The position numbers and the translations under genes were made by a program. Shown one piece after another: positions 10,456 through 24,167 of a stretch of 64,000 nt of DNA. This DNA comes from Lineus longissimus (Eukaryota; Nemertea; Pilidiophora; Heteronemertea; Lineidae), in contig NC_088315.1 in assembly GCF_910592395.1 (NCBI RefSeq), forward strand, positions 4,652,501-4,716,500, read 5' to 3'. Position 1 is the first letter of the stretch. Each line of letters begins with the position of its first letter. The notes under the pieces were generated by a model, which saw only the letters and a program-made list of their open reading frames with translations, made no database searches and was not told the DNA's origin.

Positions 10456-12038
10456 ATAGGCCAAGTACAACATCTCTTCATAGCAATATAGGAGTACAAT
10501 GTACTATCAAAACATATTGCTGGACAATCACTTAAAAGTTGTTTAGAGTATCCCACTGCCATTACTCTGAAAAAATTACACTAAATGCAGGACAATGAAA
10601 AACAATATAACTTTGATATAAAATTCTTACTCTCAATCAATATACACACTTCGATATATATCATTTACAATGACAGACCAAACATTTACAAAACCAAGCA
10701 ATCTTTTACAAGTTTATATTGTAACTACTCTTATATTCACTCCCAGCACACCCAGCCAACCAAACAAGCCCCAGTCCATGTTACCACCCGAGTGCAGTTG
10801 GTTTTTCCCATTACAATTGGGAATAAGAAGCCAACTTTTCCATGTCGTCAGTGTTTGTTGGTCTATAAGTGTACTAAAACGTACAGAAGGTGTTGCCTAA
10901 GGAATTGACATTGGTATTGGTTGTCTCACCAAAGACTGCAAGGGTGGAGCCAAAATGCTGGCCAAAACCGAGGTATCTCACTGAGGTTTTGGGGGAAATG
11001 ACAGCTCCAACGGATCAGTGTTTGGTAAGACAACCAAAACCATGAAGTATCAATTCCACATATATTCTAAAACACCTCAACACTGATATTTGATTTTGCC
11101 TGCTTTCAAATTTTGCACCAACCTCAGTGATGATGTGACAACTCAGTCACAAGTACATATCCCTCTAGTCCTAACAAGACATGAAGAATATGATTTGCAA
11201 CCTACCATCAAGAGGAAATCAAGATTTTGCCATTTTGAATGAACTTTTTAAAGTAAAGCAATGCCCAATTGCCAGTAACTGACACAAATGCATGTGCATG
11301 TGTCCTTTTGAAGGGATTCTCCATTCTTTTGCCTGTTGATCGTAGCAAAATGTTAAATAAAGTGTTAAATTACTTCATATAGCTACATGTACATGTACAT
11401 ATGTTAAAAAATAAATTACTGGTCACAAAATTTATATTTACAGATGAAATTATTCTAGTATACCATACTAAGAATATCAGAACCAAACATTCTAAGCCGA
11501 CAGCCAACAGAAATTACTACACTTACACCATTGCACATCAGTCTGTCTGAATAGCATCTGATCCTTCGATTGAAACAGCCACCATGCAGAGAGTAAACCT
11601 TGCATATATCAAACTCACAATGACCCAAGCCTTGAATGGCTCATCAGGTTGGAGCTGATTCTGTAGAAGCAACTAAGAGTTTCACCCCTTGGAAAAGGAT
11701 GCTGTTCCATCACCCCAGGTAAACTTCCCTGGCAAACCTCGTACCCATTTATACTCCGGGGAGGAGGGTAGCAAGGTTTGGGTTAGTCTCTTGCTCATGA
11801 ACACGGAGATGCACAGGCAATACAACTAAAGATACACATACTACATGCTACAATACCACACACCATAGTAGTAAAGTTTACATCACCTAAAGCATCTACA
11901 TTGATAAATTATAAAGACAATTGAACAAAAATGCATAACGACTTACGTAGCCTAACCTCGAGGGAATTTCTTAGCGTTTCTACATATTTCATGAGATGTA
12001 AAGCTAAAGCAACAGACAAAATGGGTGTAGCTCATCAA
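10456..12038. other. No gene; includes a hairpin repeat
   Basis: This is AT-rich sequence between the minisatellite and the probable 3' end of the BRD10-like gene. Besides the foldback at 10910-11043 it contains TACATGTACATGTACATATG near 11388. Open frames are short and unsupported. Confidence 0.4.
10910..11043. repeat. Imperfect hairpin repeat (family copy 1)
   Basis: The arms TTGGTTGTCTCACCAAA and TTTGGTAAGACAACCAA face each other around GTGGAGC...AGCTCC and AAAACCGAG...TGAGGTTTT pairs. It is followed by TATTCTAAAACACCTCAA. The same layout and the same trailing motif occur at 63381-63560, so this is a dispersed foldback family. Confidence 0.6.
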
Positions 12039-12044
12039 TTTATT
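12039..12044 (-). terminator. Candidate polyadenylation signal of BRD10-like gene
   Basis: AATAAA on the minus strand lies about 640 nt beyond the BRD10-like stop codon. It gives a 3' UTR of plausible size. Other weaker signals cannot be excluded. Confidence 0.35.
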
Positions 12045-12685
12045 ATAACTCACTTCAGCCCTTTGTCTTAATGACTTCCCTTACCCAAGGAACCTATCAT
12101 TTGGTATGGGTATAATATTGATGACCAAACACATTATGTACAATATCTACAAACATGACGTGCCTGTTCAGATAAAAGAGTTTCAACAACAAATTTTAAC
12201 TTCACAGATAAAGCCAGTACAATTCCACAATGGACATTTTTACAAATTTAGCCGCCCTAAGAATGCTGAAAAATGTTTGACGACCTCGTTTGGAGAAAAG
12301 TATAAACAAACACCAACCATATATATCATGTCATTCAATACCCAATTCCTCCTTTCCATTCAATATCGGACTTATCAGAATTTCAGTTTGTTCTCGTGAA
12401 TTGAACATAAAAGGCCAGTTTATACTGCAGCTACGAGAGCAAGAAACCACAGATTTGACCTAATTTTGATACAATAAGTCAATAATGACTCTGAATTACC
12501 CTTTACTTTGCTTCACGAAATTGGCTCTTGAGCTGAAACCACTGAACCGACTTGAGATCATTTGATTTAATTTTTCTCGAGGAAGTTCTCCACCCCACTG
12601 GTACTAGTGTTTTTGCATCTTTTTTGTGGGGCACCCTGTATGATGGCTAGTTATTAATTAAATGCTATAAAGTTTTACCGAGGCC

Positions 12686-15600
12686 CTAATTCCCTTTCCC
12701 CTGCTGCTGAGCTTCTTGTTGTTGCATCAGTTGATGCAACTGCTGAAACCTGACCACGGTCTGGCCTGGTTGCTGAACCTGAATAGTCTGTTGCGTGGCA
12801 GTCACGGCAGTGCCATGTGTAGACGCTATGGAAGCTTGCTGCAGAACTTGCATGGCACTCTGGGGCTGGATCTGGATTGGCCTTGGTTGCGCACGCTGTA
12901 CTCCTCCAACTAACTGTTGTAAAGACTGTTGTGCAAGGTGCACCCCACCAACTAAATGCTGCACTTGTTGCCCGGATGTTGGAACTCCGGTATGTTGAAC
13001 TTTTTGCAGAGACTGCTGTCCAAGCTGCACTATACCCTGTTGCACATGTTGCCCAGAAGTAGGTTGCCCAAGCTGCACTAGCTGTTGCACAGGTTGGCCA
13101 GATGTAGGTTGCCCAAGCTGCACTAGCTGTTGCACAGGTTGGCCAGAGGTAGGTTGTCCAAGCTGCACTAGCTGTTGTACATGTTGGCCAGAGGTATGCA
13201 CCTGTTGCCCGGAGGTAGGAACTACTACTGTACGCTGAACTTGCTGCACAGATGGTTGCCCAAGCTGAATAACTTGTTGCCCAGTTTTTATGGTACTTGG
13301 CACTCCAGCAACTATCGGCTGTCCCAACTGCACCGCACCTCCATGGACAGAGGCATGCACTCCAGTAGCCAGCTGAACCTGTTTCACTCCTGTTGTAGGC
13401 TGAACAGCACGCGTTGACTGTTGAATACCCTGCACTTGTGTTTGCTGAAGATGGTTGGCGTTCTGTGGCATCACTTGCAACATGATATTAGACTGTGGGA
13501 CAAGCTGTCCCGGTTGTGATTTCTGACCAACATTTTGCAATTGTTGTAGGAAACCCTGCTGTAGCGCAATCTGCTGCTGTGGAAGCTGTAGGGTGACAGG
13601 TCTCTGGGGCACCTGTATGGAGCTCGGCAGTGTAGGCTGTGCCTGACTCAGACTGGTCTGTATCACTGCAGCGGGAGAGCCCTGAGACTGCTTCATCTGA
13701 TTCATGAGCAGCACCTGGTTGAGCTGCGTTTGTAAGATCTGTTGTGCACTAGCTTGTGGCTTTGCCGGAGTGGTGACCACCTGGCTTTCATGTGATTGTT
13801 CCGAGCGTTGTGCTGTTGTAGTGACAAAACTTCCTGTCACTGTTTTTGCCTGTTGCTGACCCTGGGTCTGTGCCTGTCCCTGGACTTTCACTTGCACCTG
13901 CTGCTGCGTCTGAAGTTGCTGTAGGGCAAGCTGTAACTGAGCCTGTTTGAGAGCATTTGCAGTTGAGGCTGAAGTAGATGCACTCGTAGTCTTTGGAAGC
14001 ATCTTTACCACCCCTTGCGATATTGTGACAGGTATTCCTTGAGGCGTAACCAACTGACCACCGATATTGAACAAGATTAACTTCTGTTGTCCAGGGGCTT
14101 GTCCACTTTGCTGCCCCACCACTGATGCTGGACTGACAGTACATGTAGGTTGAATCTTTACCTCAGTCGGCTTCGAAGCAATAGTGTTTCCAATAACTTG
14201 ATGCTGGACTGTGGCACTAACTAATGAAGGATTGACTTGAGTATTTGCAGACGCCACAACTGAACTCGCTACCTGAAAGGATACTTTTGAAGTTCCCTGG
14301 GCTTCATTACCAAGTGATTGAACAGGCACCCCTGGAATTCCACAAGGAGCACTCCTAGACAATGTGGGAGTGGCACTAGGCTTGCCCAGTGGAACTGAAG
14401 TCATGTTCTTGGCAGCATTTCCTTGTTGCACTTGCATCGTTTGACTGTTACTTGTCCCAACAAGTTGATGGCCCAACTGGTTCTGCAAAGCCAGCAACTG
14501 TTGTGGGGTCACTTGAAATGTTGGAGAAGTGGCCACTTTCTGTGGAGAGATTTTCACGACTTGGTCGGCTCCGACTGTTTGCTGGACAGAAGATGCGACA
14601 TCTGCAGTAATCTGGTTGCTCATAATCTTTTGTTGACTTAGTTGTCCCATACTTGGGTCTGTTTTTGCAATGTTAACAGTGTAGACATTGGCACCCTGTG
14701 GCTTTTCAACCAGCAGTCCGTGAAGTGCTGCGTGCTGCTGCAGCCCGATATTTCCTCTTGGCCTCACCTTCTTCGGTGTCTCTTCTTCCATTCTATCATC
14801 TTGATGAAGAGACGGGCTAACACTACGCTCAGTTTTGGATATTTCTTGAGAACTACTGGCTCCAGGTAAAGTAAGAAGACCACTTTGTTGTGCCACACTG
14901 GGTTGAGGCGACATAGGAACACTTGACACTGGAGATACCAACTCAGTCCGGTTGTTTGAACATGGTGCTGACACAATAGGATCTGGAGGCACCAGGCCAG
15001 ATAGCTGTACAAGAGACTGCAAGGCAGCAACTGTATCTGCATCAGTCGTCTTACCGAATATGGAGTTGAGATCAGCAAATCCATCACTGTTGGATGAAGA
15101 GGAGGCAGCTTGTGGACCTTCTTGCTTGGGAGGCTGTGCCTGGTCACTGGTTTGAACGACTCGCCAATCCTCTGGCCGACTTGGCGTCGTGATGTGCGTC
15201 GTTAATGGCGAAACTTCAGTGACAGCCGATGTGCTACAGTTGGCTTCGGTAAACTCAATAGTGCGAGCGACAGTTGGTGACATCACAGGTTGACGCACGG
15301 CCGCTGTCATAATACCACCGCGACTTCGGATGCGCTTCTGGACCACCACACCACGATTATTGACAGCAACTGGAACTGCTGTTAGAGGCAAGGTCATAGG
15401 AACTTGTAAAAGACCACCAGGATTGAGTCCTTGGAGGATATTCACAGTTTGTGACCCACTAACAACAGCACGAGTTACAACAATTTTCTGAATTGGAGTT
15501 GACGGGACTGCAGGGTTGGTCGCAACCTGAACAAGATTCCCTTGTCCTGTGAGTGTCTGTACCGTACCAGGAGACACTATGGCCTTTACAGTCTGATTGG

Positions 15601-18600
15601 CAGTATTAACTTGGGAACTTGAAGCAGAGGATACAGTAGCTGGAGTGCCGTCTGCTTTAACTGAGAGAACCGTGGGGGTGTTGAGCATCTGTTTCGGAAT
15701 GAACAACCCCTGTGGAGTGACGTACCCCTGAACCAACCCTTGTGTCGTCATGATGGTCTGCGGCACAACTTTGAGTACAATGTTCTTTTGTTCTCCACCA
15801 ATGATCGAAGCAAGTTGGTTTGACTGTTTCGATCCCAGAACAATCTTGCCACCTGCGGAGGCAGCAGCACCGGGAACCGACAACGCGGATGCATTCTGAA
15901 CCTTGATTGAGGGTGCACTACTCGACTTGGTCCCTGTAGTCGGAGATATAGCCGCAGGGATAGGAACTTTCATGGCACGTGTCGTTGACGTCACATTGTG
16001 TTGAGTAATAGCAGGCAGTGTACTCGGTGAAGGGATCTTGATCTGGACTGTCGGTAGAGTGGTTTTGATTGGTGACATCACAGACTTGACCATCTGATCA
16101 ATGTGTGAGGTTTCTACTTGTGCCGTCGGCAATGGTGTCATCTGTGGGGTTGATGCATCAGTCATTACAACATCCTGATTCTCTGTGACAACAACGGTCA
16201 AAGGCGATGCCTCAGTCTCTGATTTCGGAGATTTCTGCATTGAAGCTCGAGTCTCTAATAAACTTTTAACAGTTATATTACTGGCATACTTAGAAGACTT
16301 CTGTGGTGACTGCACCAACTTTAACAATCCTGGATTAGCCTTCAAAAGTGTGTTCCAGTTTTCTGTGTTGATTGGCTGTGTGACAGTGGCCAGCGACAGA
16401 ACACTTGTGACGACAGCTGGTGCCACTGTAGCGGCGACTTTCACGGTTGACGCAATAGTAACTGGCAATGCGGGGGCGACACTCGTCACTGCTGAGGTTT
16501 TTTTATGAGCTTCTGGTGTACTTAACATGCTGGAGAGTATTTTAGCAGCCGGAGTTGTGGTAGGTGTCGGTTTTACTTGAACATCAGATTTTCTTTGTTT
16601 CATAATCAAATCATGAATAACGCGCTGTGGCATGTCCGCCAATCCACTGTAATTAACATACTTCTCATTGTGCTGTGCCACGTGTGGTTTCTGAGGAACG
16701 GATAACACTGACGTACGCGGTGTCGCAGAGATCGGTATGGCACTAATTGTTGTCACTTTTTTGTTTCCTTTGTTTTCATCTGACCCATGTGGAAGAGGCT
16801 TGCTCAACTGTTGTATGAGGACTGATCTGGCACTGCTTGGTGAGAGCGATGGTGCACCAACAGTTGACGTCACTACCCTGACCACTGGCTGAGAAACGTT
16901 CTGTACTATTACAGTCTTTGCAGGCATAGTACTTGAAGCCACCGTCACAGTGCTGGAAGTTACTGTCGTAGGTGCAACAGTCCTTATGACTGTTGGGTTC
17001 AATGCGGCACAGAACTGAGCATTTTGCAACAATGCACTGTTCACAATACTGTAACCTTGCGACGTTTTTATAAGAACATGGTTCGGTGGAAGACGAAGAT
17101 TTCTTATCGCGGATTGAATCGCGGTTTGACTAGTTTTGCTTTCATTTGCAGTGGAAGGCAGTATTTTCTTTGCTGGTTTCTTTCGGGCGATGCCTTTTTC
17201 GTATTCCTCTGCTGCATTGTCTGGTATTCGCCGCCTTTTTCTCGTTCGTCCACGCAAACTGACATCGGCCGATTCTGAATCTGAATTTCCCTCTAGTTTT
17301 CGCTTCCCTTTGCCTTTCTCGGCTGCCTTATTATCCGATGAAGTTTCACTGGAGTCAGAATCTGAATCATCATCACTGGAGTCTTCTGAACCGGAGGTGC
17401 TGCTGTCATCTCCAATGGTGATCTAAAAATAGAATCAAGATTAAGAAAGCAAAATACAAAACAATGGGAAAGTTGTTTTTCAGGGGTTCCCACACAATAC
17501 ATGTATCATCTATCTTATAATCAATCTCAATCAGAATTTGAGAGGGCAATTATTACAAAATAGCCTAGAAATCAAATTTTATTGATTTTTTATAACTTCG
17601 GCAACATTATCTTTAAGTTAATGACTACTTTAGTTCAATGTCTTTGGAGATGCCATGCACCACCAAAAGAGAGAAAAATTCGAATCTCTCACCTCCTCTG
17701 GCTCCTCGGGCTCTTCATATTCATCCACTTCTTTCTTGACACGTTCTCTCATCTTACGATTCGCCTGGATCAGTTTGTTTTCCCACGGGTCAAGTTCCTT
17801 CAGTAAGTAGACCAGGCGTTCATGAAGCTCGCCAACACACTTTTTTCTCGGTGGTGGTTTGATTACCTGGAAGAAGATTCAAAACATTAAAACAAGAATC
17901 AAACAACTTGTGCGCATCTGAGGGGAATTTTGCTTTTCGCGGGTTAACAGCTTTTTTTCACCTACCCTTATCCCCCAACAAGGCATTTATTGGTACATAC
18001 ATGTACTTATCCTATTTAACAATGAGATGTATGACTTGTGATTTGGAAGTCCTAAAAGTATGCCTTAGCACCCAAAAGATTTCTGGCCACAAAAATAAGT
18101 GTTCTTACGGTTTCTTTCTTCCCCTTACGGATGGTCACGACCTCAGGTTCCTCAAACTGCTTTACCAATGCCCTCAATACCTCCACCGTCTCTCCCATCA
18201 ACTCAAACTGTGCCAAATCAGGTAACTGCAAATAAGCAAGGAGTCACAGTCGGAGATTAAACTAAATTTTTTTTAAAGTAGCATTTGTTATAATGATTTT
18301 TAGTGGATTTATATCATCACTATCACTGTGATTATAAAATTGAATCTAATGAATCTTCCCCAATCATAAATCTCTTTAAAAAATAACAACATCATTCCAA
18401 CTGCAACACGACCCAAACTTACCACAGGCTCCATTTCTTCTTCCTCTTCCTCAACCTTTTCAATGATCATCACATCTTTGTCCACTTTCTCCTCCCCAAT
18501 AATCCTAACGTCATCATCGTCGTCGTCAATGCCCACCTGCTCCGCACCAACGCCATGTTTGACATTATCAGCACCAAAATCCTCCTGTTTTACTTCTTTC

Positions 18601-21600
18601 GTCTCTGATGTGAATTCTGGCTCAGAGTCGACAAGTTCTTGCTTGATATTATCAGCCTCACCAATTGGTTCTTCAAACTCGCTATCAACTGGTTCTTGTT
18701 TGATACTGTCAACCTCACCATCAACATTGGCAAGGTGATCTTCTACTTCACGCTTTATCTGAATACTACCGACTGAGTTAGTTTCCCACACACTCGCTGG
18801 AGAGTCAACCTCCTGACTTACTCCAAAATTACTAGTTCCAATTCCCTGGAAAGCACCAGGTTCGTTTTTAATTTGAGGTATTCCTACTCCTAAGGAACTC
18901 TCCTCTCTCTGCTGACTTGCGTCAGTTTCCAATACTGATTGCGAGTCCATATGCTCGGATTTTACTCTACCGTTGGGATACATGTCAGAAGAATCGGAAT
19001 CTTTGGCCTCGACCGTTTCACTTTCCATCCCCAGCTCTATTTTTACGCCATCACTCTGTGCACCAGGCTCTGATTTTACAACAGAACTCTGCATCACATT
19101 GCTATCACAGTTTCCATTCAACGGCGATAAGTCCCCAACCCCCGTATTTGAATTCTTGGAAGATTCAGCACCTTTAACAAAAGGACAATCTGACTCAATG
19201 GCAGTGCTTGGAATATCTGAATCAGAGTCATTATTTGGCACAAAACAGGACTTCCCTGCAAAAGAATCAGAGTCCATATTCTCCATTTCAGAATCGCCCT
19301 TTTCTCGACTAAAACAACCAGGTAAGCTTGATATCGTATCATCGCCATCACCATTCTCAAAATGTGACCCCGTTCCCACTGATGCCTGGTCTTCATCTTT
19401 ACACGAATCAGTGTGTGTGTCCTCGGTCAATAATTTCTGCTTTGCCTTTTCTAGACTTTTCAAGTCAGGTTTTGCACTGAACGAGGCGAGACTGTCACAG
19501 TCCATGCTTGTCTCCTCCCCATCCAAGAGGTCCATCATGGTCCTCTCTTTCTCCAACATCCTATCCAGGGTCTGCTTCGAATGCACCATTTGTATTCCCT
19601 TGACCTGTTCCCGGCGTAACGCTCGTGCGGCCCGGGTATCCGTACTACTGCAATACGAGGACAACGACTGGACATCATCATCAATATCACTAGTGTCCGG
19701 AGTCTGTGGCTTCAGAACGGGCTTTATCACCTAATTGAAAGAGAAAGAAATTAAAATGACCACCATTACAATGTGGCAACGAAATAAATTCAAGTTGAAT
19801 GATCAGGTAAAAGGTTGAATGCTCTCATTTTTGAACAGGTGGAGATTACTGGAGGATATTTGTGTAATGTACCTGTCTGAGCCTGCTTGGGCGGTTTGTG
19901 GGGGTGGAGGGAAGGTCTGAAACACGTTTCCTCTTTGCAGGCGATTTCTTGGGAGAAGACGGCGCAGACTTCTTCACATACGGAGGCTGAAAGTGATTTA
20001 GAACTGGGTTAGTTCATTCGGAATCAATTTTCAAATCTTAAGTTGCCTGAAGAACAAGTGGTCACAAACCTGATATCTAGTTTCAGTTGTTGACAATCTG
20101 TCTATCACAGTTAAGAGTTTTTTTTAAAGTCTTTGATCAGACCAATAATATGTTACTTTTTGAGCAAATACTCTAGTCTAAATTTCCCTTAGAACCATGC
20201 CAAACCAAGAGAGAGGTGAGAAGCCTACCCTTTTGATTATTTCAATTGGTTTCGGTTTTGGTTTATCAAACTTCGGATACTTGAAAGGCGACTGGCGATA
20301 TATTCGAAGATCTTGGCCGCAGAACTGAGGGAAATGGATGTATGTGTTCCCTTCACCGTCAGTGCCAAGGAGATACTCCTTCTGGTCGGCTGGATGATTG
20401 CACTCGATTGCTTCTCGTAATGTGTCTTGAAATTCCTGTGAAGAGAAAGGGCATAAGTCACTTATTTCGCACCACCATGCACATGAAACTGCCTCAATAA
20501 TCAGACACACAACATCATCAACATCTCTACAGTTTCCATCATGGCGCCATATATGCTGTGGAAATGTTCAAAATCAAGCTGAAATGGAAACAACCTACCA
20601 AGCTATGATCACAGATGGCTTTAACAATCCAAACTCTCTGGTACGTTGTCAGTTCATGGAACCATTTCTTCTCAAGAGGGTTCTTCTGGCCAAGGACTGT
20701 GAAGAACCAAGGGTCTATGCCTAGAGCTCTTGACGCCTGAAATTGAATACAGTTTCCACATAAAATGTCAGTCCTTTACTGCAGGAAATGCTCAACTTGT
20801 TATGAAATGAACATGCCTATGACCAGGAATGAGCTTATCAACCAAAACAGAAGAACCTCTCTACTCCTACTGACCATTTCTGCACTTTTCCTCTCCTCGA
20901 GTGTCTTGTACCACTTGAGTAGCTTTGCCTTCAGTTTATAATTCCACTGACGGTAAGTAAACAATGGCTTCTTCACATCTCTGCAAAGGAAAAGACACAA
21001 GCTTGAAAACCTTTATATTTACAAAGACAAATGGCCCAGTGGCAGAAGGAAAGAAAAGGGTGGTCCATATTTTCAGAGAATCCATCCATTCACGTGAAAT
21101 CAAGCCTGCACAGTGCATTACTCATAAGTTCAAAGAGGACAAACTATCTTTAGACAAATGACAGAAGGCAAACATGAGGAATAAATAATGAGACAATTGT
21201 CTTCAACTCTACCTGATGCGTTGACTTTGCGTTCTCAGTAAGGAGGTCATAACACGTTGCATGGTGGAGCTCTCTCTTGGAAGATAGAAGGCACGCTCTA
21301 GTTCAAACTGAGGCACTTCCCACAATCTGAGTGGTTCTTGGCACAAGAAGAGGAACAACCCAATGTTGGGCAACTGAAAATGAATAATGAATAAAGGGTT
21401 GGTGAAAAGTTTCACCGCAAAAAAACATTGGATTGCACCTTCACTTTTTCTTTTATGGTCGCTCTAAGTGTTTTTGATAAGCCAGGCTTCTGTCTTCAAG
21501 TTCAGAGACCAACTTACAACACTCACCTCCCACATGGCTTTCATCTGTGCAACCCCCTCCGGTCCTCCCATGATCGTTTCGTCCCACTTCACCAAATCAT

Positions 21601-23341
21601 GATAGTATTGTTCCTTCTCATGCTTCTTCTCAAGGATCTGCTGGCGACGGAATTCCTTCTCCTTCAGTGCTTCTTCCCTGCGCAGCTGGTTCAGCAAGGC
21701 TGTCGAGTCGTGTGGCTGGATGATTCGACCTCGCCGACGGATCCCTTTAAAATCTAAGAAATCTGAATTGAGTAAAGTGCTCTCGTTATTTGCAGAGCCA
21801 ACAATGAGAGACAAAATGCACACAAATTTTCACATCTACCATTAGACTAACAGGTGCACAATATGTTCCCACCATGTACAGTTAATGACATTTACACCCA
21901 ACAGCATGGAAACACCTGGCTGGAGGATCCCGCCACCCAACTGTGTTGGAATGATTGCAATCAACTATTGGGGCTTCAATCCCAAATCACCACATCAGCA
22001 GAGATACTTATTACTAACTTCTCATAGACAACAGTGTAGGAGACATCTCCCTTCCTCAATAAGGTCAGTATATTTTCAAAGTGTAATGATATATCCTGCA
22101 CCCTTAAATCCATCTCATTACACATCAAGTATGTGTAGACAATATATAAGACCTACCCATATCGCTATCAGACATACCAGACGACATGCCAGCCTTGCTA
22201 TCTGTGTTTGTTGCATCCAATGTAGTCTTTTCTCTCAACTCCCTGCAATTAATGTGAAATGAGTTTCAGTGAAACATTGAAAACATTTTCGATCAAGACA
22301 AAGTCACATCCAGAGACAATTGGCTGATCGAAAATTTGGCTCGAGGTCGATTCATCTACGCAGCCAAGTCAGACAATACATTTTTCTCCTTAAGCAGAGA
22401 AGTTTGAGTGGAACACCTAATTATTTTGTTCCCAAGACAAAGTCGCATCCATGGGCAGGTTATGAGAGAAAATTTATCTCCAGGGCAATTCAATTCAATT
22501 TGAAAATCTGAATCAATTCAATTACCTGGATAAGAGGCTGAGTTTTTGTTCCATGACTTGTTCCAACTTCTGTCCTTTCTTGGATACATAATGATCTGGT
22601 CCGTTGTATCTGTAGCAGTTTTCTAGCATCAGGCGAAAGTCACTCACAAACTGTGTAATTGAGTCATACTTCCCTTGGAGGAAATTTTCTTTCACTGGAA
22701 GAAAATGTGTCAGTTATACTCTATGAGGTTCTTTATCAATAATTGGCTCATTTCTTTGGGATGCCGAATTACAAGATGAATTTGGCACTGTTGATTGGAC
22801 AATCCACCAGAAATAACCCCACTTGTTGAATGTTGGTTATTATTGTAAATCCCTGAAAGGTGACTTCGACATTTTTCAGATACTCACTCTTCTTGAGGCA
22901 CATTGGTTGCTCTATCTTTTCATAGTAGTCCCACAGGCCCAACTTTTCCACGTCAACTTCTTCAATGAAAGGGAAATTCAGGGACTTGTTGGCATCAGAG
23001 AGTAACTCCCTCAAGATTCTGTATCCCTGCTGAAGTTCGTAACTCATGAATGGGACTTGCTCTTCCTCACCATCCACATAACCACGGCGTTTCTTTCTCT
23101 CCGGCTTAGGGGAATTTGTTGCCTCATCATTGATATCAGGTGGACCAATTCTTTTTTCTGGAGCTATCATTTGCTTTGGAGGTGATGTGTTTGTTGTTGA
23201 TGATGATGTTGCAATGCCATTCGAACTTGAACCGCTTTGGCCATCGCTTTCCAAATAAGCCGCTTCATTTTCCACATCAATTTCATTCAGCATCTCTGAA
23301 TCGATTACCAAGTCCAATGAATCATCAGTGGACTCATCCAT
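12686..23341 (-). CDS. Bromodomain protein, BRD10/KIAA2026-like (13 coding exons)
   Basis: Exons (5' to 3'): 23341-22888, 22694-22526, 22242-22157, 21762-21527, 21373-21213, 20980-20875, 20736-20599, 20435-20229, 19986-19873, 19730-18423, 18225-18109, 17866-17693, 17422-12686. They sum to 8007 nt and 2668 aa. The ATG at 23341 is the first in an open frame with an upstream TAG. Residues ~100-210 form a bromodomain: YELQQGYRIL, WDYYEKIEQPMCLKK, then QFVSDFRLMLENCYRYNGPD with the acetyl-lysine-binding Asn. A basic/coiled region (RRQQILEKKHEKEQ) and WFHELTTYQRVW follow, then a 436-codon acidic Ser-rich exon and a 4.7-kb last exon rich in Thr, Val, Ser and Gln. Bromodomains bind acetylated histones, so a nuclear role is expected. 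The BRD10 assignment rests on domain order and N-terminal wording. The C-terminus is low complexity. Confidence 0.8.
13047..13195 (-). repeat. 45-bp coding tandem repeat in the BRD10-like last exon
   Basis: Three near-identical 45-bp units encode 15 residues each (LVQLGQPTSGQPVQQ and variants). More diverged VQLGQ/TSGQ copies lie on both sides. The array keeps frame and lies in the Gln-rich C-terminal region, so copy number may vary among individuals. Confidence 0.75.
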
Positions 23342-24167
23342 TTTATCGAGGATCAACAGATGCTGTGGTGCTGATGATGTAAACTTCCCAGTCAAGTCAG
23401 ATTTCTATGTTTTCATTATTTTCTCTTATCCAGCACTCCGTGTAGGAAGTTTTGAGGATGGCAAAGTTACAACCACCCGTCGAAATATTGATATAAAAGT
23501 CAAAATGACTGGGTTACATCAGGTTTAATTGGCATTAATGAAATCATGAAATGTTTCTTAGTTTATTTATTGTCTTTATTTCCCTATATTACTCTGCAAT
23601 GAAATAGAATTCGATGGTTTTATTTGTGTTATTTATCAAACACCTTTCTTGCAAAATCACAAATTTACCCACACGACCTCATCACAGAATCTGGGGTTAG
23701 AGATTACTGCGACCCAAAAATATGTGATATCTGGCGTCAAATTTCATAACAACTTCATGTCAATGCCAGTAATAAAACACAACAGACGAAATGCAACGTT
23801 TAATTATAATAATTGATGGAAAAGTGCATAAAAATTGAATAAAATTGAGAAATATTTTTATTGTCGAGTGTGCATATGCAAAATAGATGTAAAGTGGTTC
23901 CGACGTCATGAGCAGACCGCACACATAGTTAAAGTTGGACTGGTTAATACTGTACTTCAGATATGCAATGTTTGAAAAATTTGCTTGATCTTTAAAAATT
24001 AGAGATACAAAATCGAGCATGAATGGTGAAATTTTAATAGCAAAGTGTAGATTTTTTCAAATGCGGTATTGAGATTTAGCTATTTCCGGTTGACCTAGAT
24101 TTGGAATATCAACCGGCTCGAAATTCCTTCTTTTAAAAGTCAGTTTTCTTGGCCAAAGTCACACAAA
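23342..24167. promoter_or_regulatory. Divergent promoter region, BRD10-like / TMED
   Basis: The two start codons face away from each other across 826 bp, with no gene between them. The space should contain both 5' UTRs and a shared or paired promoter. I see no TATA box placed to serve either gene. Inference from layout only. Confidence 0.5.

Noticed and set aside
18973-19734. 253-codon plus-strand open frame
   Set aside because: It is the antisense shadow of the Ser/Asp-rich BRD10-like exon 18423-19730, whose splice phases are exact.
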